Assembly: GCA_002551355.1 (NCBI GenBank)
Contig: NTHE01000046.1
Coordinates: 65,144-124,410, forward strand
Source of the DNA: Streptomyces sp. man185
Lineage (GTDB): Bacteria; Actinomycetota; Actinomycetes; Streptomycetales; Streptomycetaceae
DNA length: 59,267 nt
Direction: 5' to 3'
Below the pieces are notes generated by a model, which saw only the letters and a program-made list of their open reading frames with translations, did no database searches and was not told the DNA's origin. A program made the translations under genes and the position numbers. Below are positions 34,021 to 43,128 of the stretch, piece by piece (the first letter of the stretch is position 1; each line of letters begins with the position of its first letter).

Positions 34021-34905
34021 ATGACACCAACGCTCGTCCGGAACCAGCTGGGCGCGGATGCCTCCGCGCCGGCGGACGCCGGTACCCGCGCACGCGACTG
34101 GGCCGAGATCCAGGAACGCATGCTCGCGCCGCTGTACGAGGCGGTGTACGACCGGATGGAAGTCGGGGCCGCCACCCGGATGCTGTCCCTCGGCTGCGGT
34201 TCGGGCCTCGCGATGCTCGTCGCGGCGGCCCGGGGGGCGCACGTCACGGGTGTGGACTCCGACCGGGAGCGCCTCGCGCTGGCCCGCGCGCGGCTGCTGC
34301 CCGACGCCGGCTGGGACGACGCTCCCGCGCACTCCCCGCACCTGGCCCGGCGTCGGGCCCGGCTGCTGGAGGACGGGCGGCCCGCGCCCGCCGGCGCGGA
34401 CGGCGCTCCGTACAACCTGATCACGGTATTCGAGCCGATCGGCTGCGCGGCCGGGGACTCCGAGGGGCTGGTGCCGGCGCTGCGGTCGGCCGTGCCGCTG
34501 GTCGTCCGGGGCGCGGCCGTGGTGCTGACAAGCTGGGGTCCGCCGGAGCGCTGCGCCACGGCCGCGGTGCTGCGGGTGGCCGCCCGAATGGCGGAGTCCG
34601 CGCGTCCGCCGCGTACGGAGCCCGGCAGGTGGCGGCCCACGCTCCGGGACGACCTGGAGGACGTGGCGGCGCGGGCCGGGCTGAAGCCGGACGGTTCGGG
34701 GCGGGTGTCCTGCCCGTTCGGGTACGCGGACGTGGGCAGCGCGGTGCGCGGGCTGCTGTCCACCGGGCTCTTCGACGCCGCCGTACGGGCCACGGACCGC
34801 TCCCAGGTGGAGAAGGAGGTCGCGGAGGCCCTGCATCCGTACCGGCGCCAGGACGGCACGGTGTGGATGCCGAACGTCTTCCGTTATCTGGTCTGCGTGA
34901 CCTGA
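34021..34905 (+). CDS. SAM-dependent class I methyltransferase, substrate unknown
   Basis: 294 residues. The SAM-binding motif I is MLSLGCGSGLAM (about residues 54-65), followed by an acidic motif HVTGVDSDRERLALARA. The middle is rich in Ala and Arg, and the C terminus ends DGTVWMPNVFRYLVCVT. Small-molecule methyltransferases such as ubiquinone-type or secondary-metabolite enzymes share this layout. ATG 34021 is the likely start, although the upstream ribosome-binding site is weak. It is convergent with ffh, with a perfect hairpin between them. Confidence 0.82.
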   Translation: MTPTLVRNQLGADASAPADAGTRARDWAEIQERMLAPLYEAVYDRMEVGAATRMLSLGCGSGLAMLVAAARGAHVTGVDSDRERLALARARLLPDAGWDDAPAHSPHLARRRARLLEDGRPAPAGADGAPYNLITVFEPIGCAAGDSEGLVPALRSAVPLVVRGAAVVLTSWGPPERCATAAVLRVAARMAESARPPRTEPGRWRPTLRDDLEDVAARAGLKPDGSGRVSCPFGYADVGSAVRGLLSTGLFDAAVRATDRSQVEKEVAEALHPYRRQDGTVWMPNVFRYLVCVT

Positions 34906-34926
34906 GCGGCCGCCTCCGCTTCCGGA

Positions 34927-34970
34927 CGCAGGTAAGGGGCGCCCTTGAGAAAGGGCGCCCCTTACCTGCG
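34927..34970. terminator. Perfect 20-bp bidirectional hairpin with 4-nt loop
   Basis: The arms at 34927-34946 and 34951-34970 are exact inverted copies; the loop is GAGA on the plus strand. It sits between the convergent methyltransferase and ffh genes, 21 bp and 13 bp from their stops. Confidence 0.85.
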
Positions 34971-34983
34971 TGCCCGGGTCCGG

Positions 34984-36531
34984 TTACATGAACTTCTTGA
35001 ACTCGTCCGGCAGCTCGAAGTTCTTGTCGTCCTGGGCGGGCAGACCGAACGCGCCGCCCTGGGCCGCCTGCTCACGCCGTTCGGCGGCGGCGGCCTCCTC
35101 GGCCTTGCGCTTCATGGGGTTGCCGCTCTTGCGCTTGCCCTTGGCCTGCTTGACCTGCTTCTTCTGGCGGCCGGGACCACCACCCATGCCGGGCATCCCC
35201 GGCATCCCGGGCATGCCGCCGCCCTGGGCCATCTTCGACATCATCTTGCGGGCCTCGAAGAAGCGCTCCACCAGGCTCTTGACCGCGGAGACCTCGACGC
35301 CCGAACCCTTGGCGATACGGGCCCGCCGCGAACCGTTGATGAGCGTCGGCTCGGCGCGCTCCTTGGGGGTCATCGACTTGATGATCGCGGCGGTGCGGTC
35401 GATGTCGCGCTCGTCGATGTTGTTGATCTGGTCCTTGATCTGCCCCATGCCGGGCAGCATCCCGAGCAGCTTGGAGATGGAGCCCATCTTGCGGACCTGC
35501 TCCATCTGCGCCAGGAAGTCGTCGAGGGTGAAGTCCTTCCCCCCCTTGCTCGACTGGAGCTTGGAGGCCATTTTGGCGGCCTCTTCCTGGCTGAACGTCT
35601 TCTCCGCCTGCTCGATCAGGGTGAGCAGATCACCCATGTCGAGGATGCGGGAGGCCATCCGGTCCGGGTGGAACGCGTCGAAGTCCTCCAGCTTCTCGCC
35701 GTTCGACGCGAACATGACCTGCTTGCCCGTGACATGGGCGATCGACAGGGCCGCGCCACCGCGGGCGTCGCCGTCGAGCTTGGAGAGCACCACGCCGTCG
35801 AAGCCGACGCCGTCGCGGAAGGCCTCGGCGGTGTTGACCGCGTCCTGACCGATCATCGCGTCGACGACGAAGAGGATCTCGTCGGGGCTGACGGCGTCGC
35901 GGATGTCCGCGGCCTGCTGCATCAGTTCCTGGTCGATACCGAGGCGGCCGGCGGTGTCGACGATGACGATGTCGTGGACCTTGGCCTTGGCGAACTCGAT
36001 GGAGTCCTTGGCGACCTGGACCGGGTCGCCGACGCCGTTGCCCGGCTCGGGGGCGTACACCGCGACGCCGGCGCGCTCGGCGACGACGCTCAGCTGGTTG
36101 ACGGCGTTGGGGCGCTGAAGGTCACAGGCGACGAGCAGCGGGGAGTGGCCCTGGCCCTTGAGCCAGAGGCCGAGCTTTCCGGCCAGCGTCGTCTTACCGG
36201 CACCCTGGAGACCGGCGAGCATGATCACGGTGGGGGCGGTCTTGGCGAACCGCAGCCGCCGGGTCTCGCCGCCGAGGATGGAGACGAGCTCCTCGTTGAC
36301 GATCTTGACGACCTGCTGGGCGGGGTTCAGCGCCTGGGAGACCTCGGAGCCGCGCGCCCGCTCCTTGACGTTGGCGATGAAGGCCCGGACCACGGGCAGG
36401 GCGACGTCGGCTTCCAGCAGGGCGATACGGATCTCGCGTGCCGTGGCGTCGATGTCCGCCTCGGACAAGCGGCCCTTGCCCCTGAGGTTCTTGAAAGTCG
36501 CGCTAAGGCGGTCGGAGAGAGTATCGAACAC
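34984..36531 (-). CDS. ffh: Signal recognition particle protein Ffh (SRP54)
   Basis: 515 residues. Order: N domain (1-85), GTPase G domain with GLQGAGKTT, DTAGRLG and SKLDGDARGG, then a Met-rich M domain (GKQVMFASNGEK onward; GSISKLLGMLPGM; SRRARIAKGSG), which binds 4.5S RNA and signal sequences. A Gly-Met-Pro repeat (MPGMPGMPGM) and a basic tail end the protein. It pairs with FtsY, encoded 8 kb away in this window. It starts at ATG 36531. Confidence 0.96.
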   Translation of the reverse strand: MFDTLSDRLSATFKNLRGKGRLSEADIDATAREIRIALLEADVALPVVRAFIANVKERARGSEVSQALNPAQQVVKIVNEELVSILGGETRRLRFAKTAPTVIMLAGLQGAGKTTLAGKLGLWLKGQGHSPLLVACDLQRPNAVNQLSVVAERAGVAVYAPEPGNGVGDPVQVAKDSIEFAKAKVHDIVIVDTAGRLGIDQELMQQAADIRDAVSPDEILFVVDAMIGQDAVNTAEAFRDGVGFDGVVLSKLDGDARGGAALSIAHVTGKQVMFASNGEKLEDFDAFHPDRMASRILDMGDLLTLIEQAEKTFSQEEAAKMASKLQSSKGGKDFTLDDFLAQMEQVRKMGSISKLLGMLPGMGQIKDQINNIDERDIDRTAAIIKSMTPKERAEPTLINGSRRARIAKGSGVEVSAVKSLVERFFEARKMMSKMAQGGGMPGMPGMPGMGGGPGRQKKQVKQAKGKRKSGNPMKRKAEEAAAAERREQAAQGGAFGLPAQDDKNFELPDEFKKFM

Positions 36532-36608
36532 GGCGCTCGTCGGTCCTCAGGGTCGGGGGCGGGGCAGGTCAATCGCCCTCCAGGGTATCCGTCCCCCGGA
36601 GAACACCA

Positions 36609-36642
36609 AGCCCTCGCCCGGATCCGGAGTCCGGCGAGGGCT
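36609..36642 (-). terminator. Hairpin after glnD
   Basis: The arms agccctcgcc(c)gg and ccggcgagggct pair with one bulge, 20 bp past the glnD stop and before ffh. Confidence 0.65.
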
Positions 36643-36662
36643 GTGGAGAGGTGGTGTACGGG

Positions 36663-39122
36663 TCAGCCGAGAGCCTTCTCGACCTCCCGGGCTACCTCGG
36701 CGGCCCGGGCCGGGGACAGCGGTTCGTCGTCGGTCCCGGTGACGTAGAAGGCGTCCACGGCGTTGGCGCCGAGGGTCGAGACGTGGGCGCTCCGCACCCG
36801 TACCGCACTCCCGTCCAGGGCCCGGCCGATCCGGTGCAGCAGTCCCGGGGCGTCCTGGGCGCGGACCTCGATGACGGTGGCGCGGCGGGAGCCCGCGGCG
36901 GCCACGGTGACCCGGGGCGGCGGGGCCTTCACACCGCGCCGTCGCGGATAGGCCGCCTCGCGCTCGGCGAGGCGGGCCCGGATGTCCAGGGAGCCGTCCA
37001 GGGCGCGTACGAGGTCGGCGCGCAGGCGGGCGGCATGCGGGAGGGACCCGTACTCGGCGGCGACCCGCCAGCTGAGCAGCAGCAGGTCCGCCCGCTCCCC
37101 CAGCTCGTTCGGCAGCTCCACCGCGCGCAGGTCGGCGGCGCGCACGGTGAGGCGGTGCAGGGCGAGGACTCCGGCGGCGGCGGGGAGGACCCCGGGGCGG
37201 TCGGGCAGGGCGATGAGGAGTTCGACGCCGACGGGTTCCACTTCGCCGTCCCCGGCGGGCTCCTCGGGCTGGGTGTGCAGGGCGAGGACGGGTTCGCCGG
37301 TGCGCAGGGCCTCGATGGTGAGGCGTTCGTGCTCGGCGCTGGGGAGCGCTTCCTCGGGCTCCTCGGGGAACTCCCCGGCGAGGACGGCTCCGACCCGTTT
37401 GACCAGGTCGGCGACGAGGGAGGCCCGCCAGGCGGACCAGGCGGCCGGCCCGGTGGCGAGCGCGTCGGCCTCGGTGAGGGCGTGCAGCAGCTCCAGGGTG
37501 GAGGCGGTGGAGACGGCGGCCGCGACCGACTGCACGGTGGCGGGGTCGTCGAGGTCGCGCCGGGTGGCGGTGTCGACGAGCAGCAGATGGTGGCGTACGA
37601 GGGTGGCGATGACGCCCACGTCGTGCTTGTCGAAGCCGATCCGGGTGGCCATGTCCCGGGCGATGACCTCGCCGGCCACCGAGTGGTCGCCGGGCCAGCC
37701 CTTCCCGATGTCGTGGAGGAGGGCGGCGACCAGGAGGAGGTCGGGGCGGTGGACGCGGCGGGTGAGGGAGGCGGCGCGGACGGCGGTCTCCACCAGGTGC
37801 CGGTCGACGGTCCAGGTGTGGACGGGGTTGCGCTGGGGGCGGCAGTGGACGCGTTCCCAGTCGGGGAGCAGCCGGGTGATGATCCCCTCCGCTTCGAGCG
37901 CCTCCCAGACGCCGACCGTTGCCTCCCCAGCGCCGAGCAGGGTGACGAGTTCCTCGCGGGCCTCGGGGGGCCACGGGACCGGCAGCGGCCGGGCGGTCGT
38001 CGCCAGGTGGCGCACGAGGTGGCGGGAGAGCGGGAGTCCGGCCTCGGCGGCGGCCGCGGCGGCGCGCAGAGTGAGGACGGGGTCGCGTTCCGGGCGGGCG
38101 GCGCGGGCGAGGACCACTTCGCCGTCCGCGTCCACCACACCGTCGGCGAGCGGGGTGCGCTCGGGGGCGGGCTTGGCGCCGAGGCCGCCGCCGAGCAGGG
38201 CGCGGAGCCTGGGGCGGGCGGAGCGGGCGCGCAGCACCCGGTTGACCTCGCGCCAGGTGACGTCGGTGGCGTACGAGACCGTCCGCGCGGCCTCGTACAC
38301 CTGGCGGAGCAGGGTGTCGGCGTCGAGCAGGCCGAGGGCCTGGGCGACCTGGTCCTGTTCCTGGAGGGCGAGCCGGTCGGTGGCGCGCCCGGTGGTGAGG
38401 TGGAGGGCGTCGCGGGCGTCCAGGAGGGTGCGGCGGGCCCGGTCGAGACCCTCGCGGGGGGCGTCGGCGACCCAGGAGGCGGCCACGGCGCGCAGGGCGG
38501 TGGCGTCGCGGAGGCCGCCTCGGGCCTCCTTGAGGTCGGGTTCCAGGAGGAACTGGAGCTCGCCCATCCGCTCGGCCCGTTCCTGGCACAGCTCGAGGAG
38601 GGCGGGGAGACGTTTGGGGGCTTGGTTGCGCCAGTCGGCGAGGATCGCGGTGCGCAGGGAGGCGACGAGCCCGAGGTCTCCGGCGACCGGCCGGGCGTCC
38701 AGCAGGCCGAGCTGCACCTTGAGGTCCTCGCCCGCTGTCTTCCTGGCCTCGCCGGGGGTGCGTACGGAGTGGTCGAGGGCCAGGCCCAGGTCCCAGACCG
38801 GGTACCAGACGGCGTCGGCGAGGGCGGCGAGGGCCGCCGCGTCGGCACTGCCGTCGTGCAGCAGGAGCAGGTCGAGGTCGCTGCGCGGGGAGAGCTCGCC
38901 GCGGCCGTAGCCGCCGACGGCGACGAGGGCGGCGCCGCGCACGCCGGTGCGGGTCGCGGCGGCGGTGAACAGGGCGGTGAGCCAGTCGTCGGTGAGGCGG
39001 GCGAGGGCCTCACGGCGCGGCGGCCCGGACCGCGCCTCCTGCTGGAGGAGGCGCAGCCGGGCCGCCGCGTAGCCGCTGGGTCCCGAGCCTTCGGTTTCGG
39101 TGGTCACTTCGGTACTCGTCAC
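36663..39122 (-). CDS. glnD: PII nucleotidyltransferase/removing enzyme GlnD
   Basis: 819 residues. Order: nucleotidyltransferase domain (VGGYGRGELSPRSDLDLLLL, about 70-90), helical linker, HD phosphohydrolase domain (AALLHDIGKGWPGDHS), and two C-terminal ACT domains that sense glutamine (DRPGVLPAAAGVLAL and DAPGLLHRIGRAL). In Streptomyces the enzyme is reported to adenylylate, rather than uridylylate, GlnK at Tyr51. GTG 39122 has GGAAGG 8 nt upstream and starts 29 bp after glnK. It is the last gene of amtB-glnK-glnD. Confidence 0.95.
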   Translation of the reverse strand: MTSTEVTTETEGSGPSGYAAARLRLLQQEARSGPPRREALARLTDDWLTALFTAAATRTGVRGAALVAVGGYGRGELSPRSDLDLLLLHDGSADAAALAALADAVWYPVWDLGLALDHSVRTPGEARKTAGEDLKVQLGLLDARPVAGDLGLVASLRTAILADWRNQAPKRLPALLELCQERAERMGELQFLLEPDLKEARGGLRDATALRAVAASWVADAPREGLDRARRTLLDARDALHLTTGRATDRLALQEQDQVAQALGLLDADTLLRQVYEAARTVSYATDVTWREVNRVLRARSARPRLRALLGGGLGAKPAPERTPLADGVVDADGEVVLARAARPERDPVLTLRAAAAAAEAGLPLSRHLVRHLATTARPLPVPWPPEAREELVTLLGAGEATVGVWEALEAEGIITRLLPDWERVHCRPQRNPVHTWTVDRHLVETAVRAASLTRRVHRPDLLLVAALLHDIGKGWPGDHSVAGEVIARDMATRIGFDKHDVGVIATLVRHHLLLVDTATRRDLDDPATVQSVAAAVSTASTLELLHALTEADALATGPAAWSAWRASLVADLVKRVGAVLAGEFPEEPEEALPSAEHERLTIEALRTGEPVLALHTQPEEPAGDGEVEPVGVELLIALPDRPGVLPAAAGVLALHRLTVRAADLRAVELPNELGERADLLLLSWRVAAEYGSLPHAARLRADLVRALDGSLDIRARLAEREAAYPRRRGVKAPPPRVTVAAAGSRRATVIEVRAQDAPGLLHRIGRALDGSAVRVRSAHVSTLGANAVDAFYVTGTDDEPLSPARAAEVAREVEKALG

Positions 39123-39151
39123 CCAGTTGCCTTCCGTTCGTGGGCCGTCGG

Positions 39152-39490
39152 TCAGAGGGCGTCCGGGCCGCGTTCGCCGGTCCGTACCCGGACGGCGGTG
39201 TCGACCGGGACGCTCCAGACCTTGCCGTCTCCGATCTTGCCGGTTCGGGCGGCCTTGACGACGACCTCGATGAGCTGTTCGGCGTCCTCGTCCTCGACGA
39301 GGACCTCGATGCGGATCTTGGGGACCAGGTCGACGGTGTACTCGGCGCCCCGGTAGACCTCGGTGTGGCCGCGCTGCCGCCCGTAACCGCTGGCCTCGGT
39401 GACGGTGAGCCCCTGGACGCCGAAGGCCTGGAGGGCCTCCTTGATCTCGTCCAGCCGGTGGGGCTTCACGACCGCGGTGATGAGCTTCAT
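39152..39490 (-). CDS. glnK: Nitrogen regulatory protein PII (GlnK/GlnB)
   Basis: 112 residues, the standard PII length. It starts MKLITAVVKPHRLDEI. The T-loop YGRQRGHTEVYRGAEY carries Tyr51, the nucleotidylation site, and the B-loop TGKIGDGKV binds ATP. ATG 39490 overlaps the amtB stop as ATGA. The protein senses 2-oxoglutarate and ATP/ADP and gates the AmtB channel when unmodified; its modification is by GlnD encoded next. Confidence 0.96.
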   Translation of the reverse strand: MKLITAVVKPHRLDEIKEALQAFGVQGLTVTEASGYGRQRGHTEVYRGAEYTVDLVPKIRIEVLVEDEDAEQLIEVVVKAARTGKIGDGKVWSVPVDTAVRVRTGERGPDAL

Positions 39491-40839
39491 GCGTCCACCT
39501 TCTTTGCCTTCGGTGCTGCCGTCGGGTCCGTCGCGGGGGCGGTGGTGCGGGAGACCGATCCGCCGCCCGTGCCGCTGAAGTCGTAGGCCGTCTCGGCGTG
39601 CTCGACCTGGTCGATGCCGGAGATCTCGTCGTCCTCGGAGACCCGCATCCCGATCGTCTTGTGGATCACCAGAGCGATGACGGCGGAGACGAGCAGAGAG
39701 TACGCGAGGACGGCGACGACGCCGACGGTCTGCTTGCCGAGCTGTTCGAGGCCGCCGCCGTAGAAGAGGCCCTTGGCGTCGGACTGGACGCCTCCGGTGG
39801 CGAAGAAGCCGACCAGGATGGAGCCGATGATGCCGCCGACGAGGTGGACGCCGACGACGTCCAGGGAGTCGTCGTAGCCGAACTTGTACTTCAGGCCGAC
39901 CGCCATGGCGCACAGGACACCGGCGATGGCGCCGATCGCGATCGCGCCGAGGGGGCTGACCGAGCCACCCGCGGGAGTGATGGCGACGAGGCCGGCGACC
40001 GCGCCGGAGGCGGCGCCCAGGGTGGTGAAGGAGCCGTGGCGCAGCTTCTCGTAGACGAGCCAGCCGAGGACGGCGGCGGCGGTGGCGACCTGGGTGTTCA
40101 GGAACATGACCGCGCCGACGCCGTCGTCGTTGCCGAGCCAGGATCCGGCGTTGAAGCCGAACCAGCCGAACCACAGGAGCGCCGCGCCGAGCATGACGAG
40201 CGGCAGGCTGTGCGGCCGCATCGGGTCCTTCTTGAAGCCGATGCGCTTGCCGATGACCAGGATGACGCCGAGGGCGGCGGCGCCGGCGTTGATGTGGACG
40301 GCCGTACCGCCGGCGAAGTCGATGACGCCCATCTCGAAGAGCCAGCCGCCGGAGCCCCAGACCCAGTGGGCGACGGGGAAGTACACGATGGTGACCCACA
40401 GGACGATGAACAGCGCCCACGCGGTGAACTTCACGCGGTCGGCGAGCGCACCGCTGATCAGGGCCGGGGTGAGGACGGCGAACATCAGCTGGAAGGCGGC
40501 GAAGACGTACACCGGGATGGTGTAGCCGTCCCAGAGTTCGGTGACGCCGATGTTGCTGAGGCCGACGTAGTCGGAGCTCCAGCCGATGACCGAGCCGACG
40601 TCGGAGCCGAAGGCGAGGCTGAATCCGTAGAGCACCCACAGGACCGTGACGATCCCGAGGCTGATGAAGCTCATCATCAGCATGTTGAGGGTGCTCTTGA
40701 CGCGGACCATGCCTCCGTAGAAGAAGGCCAGGCCGGGGGTCATGAGCATCACCAGGGCCGAGCAGATGAGCATGAACCCGGTGTTGGCGGCAGACAGCTC
40801 AGGGGCGTCTGCGGCAAGCGTCGTGATGCCTGGGGGCAT
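39487..40839 (-). CDS. amtB: Ammonium transporter AmtB
   Basis: 450 residues with about 11 membrane segments. The N-terminal part has NTGFMLICSALVMLMTPGLAFFYGG, and the family signature DFAGGTAVHINAGAAAL is present; the conserved pore histidines are within AVHINAG and GVHLVGG. It conducts ammonia and is inhibited by PII. ATG 40839 has AGGAGA 6 nt upstream. A GlnR-like operator lies about 130-165 bp upstream, which fits induction under nitrogen limitation. Confidence 0.96.
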   Translation of the reverse strand: MPPGITTLAADAPELSAANTGFMLICSALVMLMTPGLAFFYGGMVRVKSTLNMLMMSFISLGIVTVLWVLYGFSLAFGSDVGSVIGWSSDYVGLSNIGVTELWDGYTIPVYVFAAFQLMFAVLTPALISGALADRVKFTAWALFIVLWVTIVYFPVAHWVWGSGGWLFEMGVIDFAGGTAVHINAGAAALGVILVIGKRIGFKKDPMRPHSLPLVMLGAALLWFGWFGFNAGSWLGNDDGVGAVMFLNTQVATAAAVLGWLVYEKLRHGSFTTLGAASGAVAGLVAITPAGGSVSPLGAIAIGAIAGVLCAMAVGLKYKFGYDDSLDVVGVHLVGGIIGSILVGFFATGGVQSDAKGLFYGGGLEQLGKQTVGVVAVLAYSLLVSAVIALVIHKTIGMRVSEDDEISGIDQVEHAETAYDFSGTGGGSVSRTTAPATDPTAAPKAKKVDA

Positions 40840-40967
40840 CGGCGTCTCCTAGTCGTCGGTGCGGCCGCGGCGTGCGGGGGAATGCTGCGGGACCACTGGG
40901 GAACAGGTGCGGGCCGGTTATGAGCCACGAGGTTGGCGGAGGGCCGTTTCATGGGATGCCGCACGAT

Positions 40968-41003
40968 GTTTCGCGAGCGTGACGAAGAGGGATCGCGTGT
41001 TAC
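40968..41003 (-). promoter_or_regulatory. GlnR-like operator upstream of amtB
   Basis: On the minus strand GTAAC (41003-40999), GTCAC (40983-40979) and GAAAC (40972-40968) are seen. GTCAC-n6-GAAAC is an exact a/b-site pair of the Streptomyces GlnR consensus. The outer GTAAC begins 20 nt before GTCAC instead of the ideal 22, and its own b-site is poor. amtB is a known GlnR target in S. coelicolor. Confidence 0.75.
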
Positions 41004-41209
41004 GGCCGAATGAATCGGGGGTGGCGCGTCCGGTGCCCTGCCTACCATGCAGCGCACGCCGCATACGGTGCGGTTGAAACGCCCGGGGGACGGCTCTTGG
41101 GGCCGGAAAGCACGAAACCGGCCACGGCGGCCCTCCGTGTGACCAGGCGATGGGGGAGCCGAGTCGGGCTGTACGGAAGGGGCGCCGCGGCCGGGGCCGG
41201 GGGTGCCGG

Positions 41210-42691
41210 TCAGACCGTTTCGGCGGTCTCCGGCAGCTGTTCGTGGAGCAGTTCGGTGAGCCGGGCGACGTCGGCGACATCGCCGAAGTCCCTGGCAGCG
41301 GTGTCGACGGTCTTGCGCAGGCGGGTGTTCACGCGCTCGGAGCGGACCTTCTTGGCGATCTTCAGGGCGCGGGTGGCGAGCACGGTGGACTCCTCGGGCT
41401 CGCGCTGGAGGAGATGGACGGTGGCCATGCCGATGAGGTTGAGCGCGTAGGAGCGCTGGTGCTCGTCGTCCTCGCCGAACAGTTCGACGGCCTTCTCCAT
41501 GACGGGCTCGGCGAGCGAGGCGTAGGTGGGGCTGCGGCCGGCGACATAGGCCAGGTCGCGGTAGGAGTGGGCGTTCTCCCCGTTCAGCTCGGCCTCGGAG
41601 AAGAAGCGGATCCAGTCGGGCTCGGGCTCGCCGTCGAGTCCGGCGTCCAGGAAGGTGTCCTCGGCCATCCGGACGGCCCGCTTGCACTTGCTGGGCTGGC
41701 CCATGTTGGCGTAGGCGCGGGCCTCCATCGCATACAGCATGGCCTGCGTACGGGAGGTGGCGCAGTCACGACTGCCGTACTGCGCGAGGTGGATCAGCTC
41801 CAGGGCGTCGTCGGGGCGGCCCAGGTGGATCATCTGCCGGCTCATGCTGGAGAGGATGTAGCTGCCGAGCGGCTTGTCCCCGGCCTCCTTGGCGGCGTGC
41901 AGGGCCAGCACGAAGTACTTCTGGGCGGTGGGCTGGAGGCCGACGTCGTAGCTCATCCAGCCGGCCAGCTCGGCCAGTTCGGCGGCGCAGCGGAAGAGCC
42001 GCTGGGCGGTGGGGCCCGGCTGGGGCTCCTGGAGCAGGTCGGTGACCTCGTGCAGTTGTCCGACGACGGCCTTGCGGCGCAGCCCGCCGCCGCACTGGGC
42101 GTCCCACTGCCGGAACATCGCGGTGGTCGACTCCAACAGGTCCAGCTCGGGCCGGGAGAGCCGGGAGGGGCGGTGGTCGGAGGCCGGGGCCTCCGGCTCG
42201 CCGGTGCCCTGGACGGGGACGGGGACAGGCACCAGCCAGCGCTGCATCGGCTCGATGAGCGCGGGCCCCGCGGCCAGCGCCAGCGAGCTGCCGAGGAAGC
42301 CGCGCCGGGCGAGCATCAGGTCGCTGCGGGAGAACTCGCTGAGCAGGGCGACGGTCTGCGGGCCGGCCCAGGGCAGGTCGACCCCGGCCACCGAGGGTGA
42401 CTGGTGTGCGGTGCGCAGCCCGAGCTGTTCGACGGCGACGACGGCGCCGAAGCGCTCCGAGAACAGCTCGGAGAGGATGCGCGGGATCGGCTCCCGAGGC
42501 TGCTCGCCGTCGAGCCAGCGCCGCACCCGGGAGGTGTCGGTGCTGATGTGGTGGGCGCCCATCTGCCGCGCCCGCCGGTTCACCTGGCGAGCCAGCTCGC
42601 CCTTGGACCAGCCACTTCGGACGAACCACGACCCCAACTGACCGTTGGGACGCTTTCCGGCATCCGTGTCGCCTGCGCCGCTGCCACTCAC
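41210..42691 (-). CDS. nsdA: Negative regulator of development and antibiotic production NsdA
   Basis: About 493 residues. An N-terminal helix-turn-helix-like region (WSKGELARQVNRRARQ, then TSRVRRWLDGE) is followed by TPR-like helices (for example YFVLALHAAKEAGDKPLGSYI; RSYALNLIGMATVHLLQREP). This matches NsdA, which represses sporulation and antibiotic synthesis in S. coelicolor and lies next to amtB there too. GTG 42691 is chosen because a GGGATGGGGG element precedes it; ATG 42721 and 42751 are in frame but lack a site. Confidence 0.88.
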   Translation of the reverse strand: MSGSGAGDTDAGKRPNGQLGSWFVRSGWSKGELARQVNRRARQMGAHHISTDTSRVRRWLDGEQPREPIPRILSELFSERFGAVVAVEQLGLRTAHQSPSVAGVDLPWAGPQTVALLSEFSRSDLMLARRGFLGSSLALAAGPALIEPMQRWLVPVPVPVQGTGEPEAPASDHRPSRLSRPELDLLESTTAMFRQWDAQCGGGLRRKAVVGQLHEVTDLLQEPQPGPTAQRLFRCAAELAELAGWMSYDVGLQPTAQKYFVLALHAAKEAGDKPLGSYILSSMSRQMIHLGRPDDALELIHLAQYGSRDCATSRTQAMLYAMEARAYANMGQPSKCKRAVRMAEDTFLDAGLDGEPEPDWIRFFSEAELNGENAHSYRDLAYVAGRSPTYASLAEPVMEKAVELFGEDDEHQRSYALNLIGMATVHLLQREPEESTVLATRALKIAKKVRSERVNTRLRKTVDTAARDFGDVADVARLTELLHEQLPETAETV

Positions 42692-43128
42692 TGGAACGCC
42701 CCCATCCCGCTGAAACCTCATCGCGCGAACCATTATCAGAATGCCGTGCATCGGTGCTGCCCGTACGGGAGTTGGAACCCACCGACATCATCGAACAGGA
42801 AATCGAGTTGCCTGCGGCATACCCATGGGCGCACATGCTCCCAGGCTTCGTGTACCGACGGTAATCCTACGATCACCCCTCTCGCGAGGGGAATTGAGGA
42901 AACGCCACCATTCGCCACCCCTTCGAATGAACCCGACTGCCGCTGTGCGCGCTTGACTTGAGGGATCAGGACCGAGGGCGAGCGGACGGAAGCACTCGGG
43001 GGCGCGTACACCGTCTCGCACTCCCTTTCGCACTACCGCGCACGCCACTCGATCGAGTTGCAGCGACGGAGGGTTACCCGAGCGGCGCGGGTCGTAACCA
43101 CCGACGAGCCGGACCCGTTGGAGGGGGC
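42692..43128. other. Divergent intergenic region upstream of nsdA
   Basis: 437 bp between nsdA (leftward) and the Prim-Pol-like gene (rightward). One palindrome-like element, cccctctcgcgagggg, stands at 42876-42891 and could be an operator. The ORFs predicted here overlap each other and show no start signals. Otherwise nothing is recognised. Confidence 0.45.

Noticed and set aside
36651..39356. 901-codon ORF antisense to glnD
   Set aside because: Shadow of the glnD reading frame; no start site and no family features.
41204..41235. Inverted repeat at the 3' end of nsdA as terminator
   Set aside because: The pairing (tgccgg..ccggca) is interrupted and mostly inside the coding sequence, so it was judged too weak to list.
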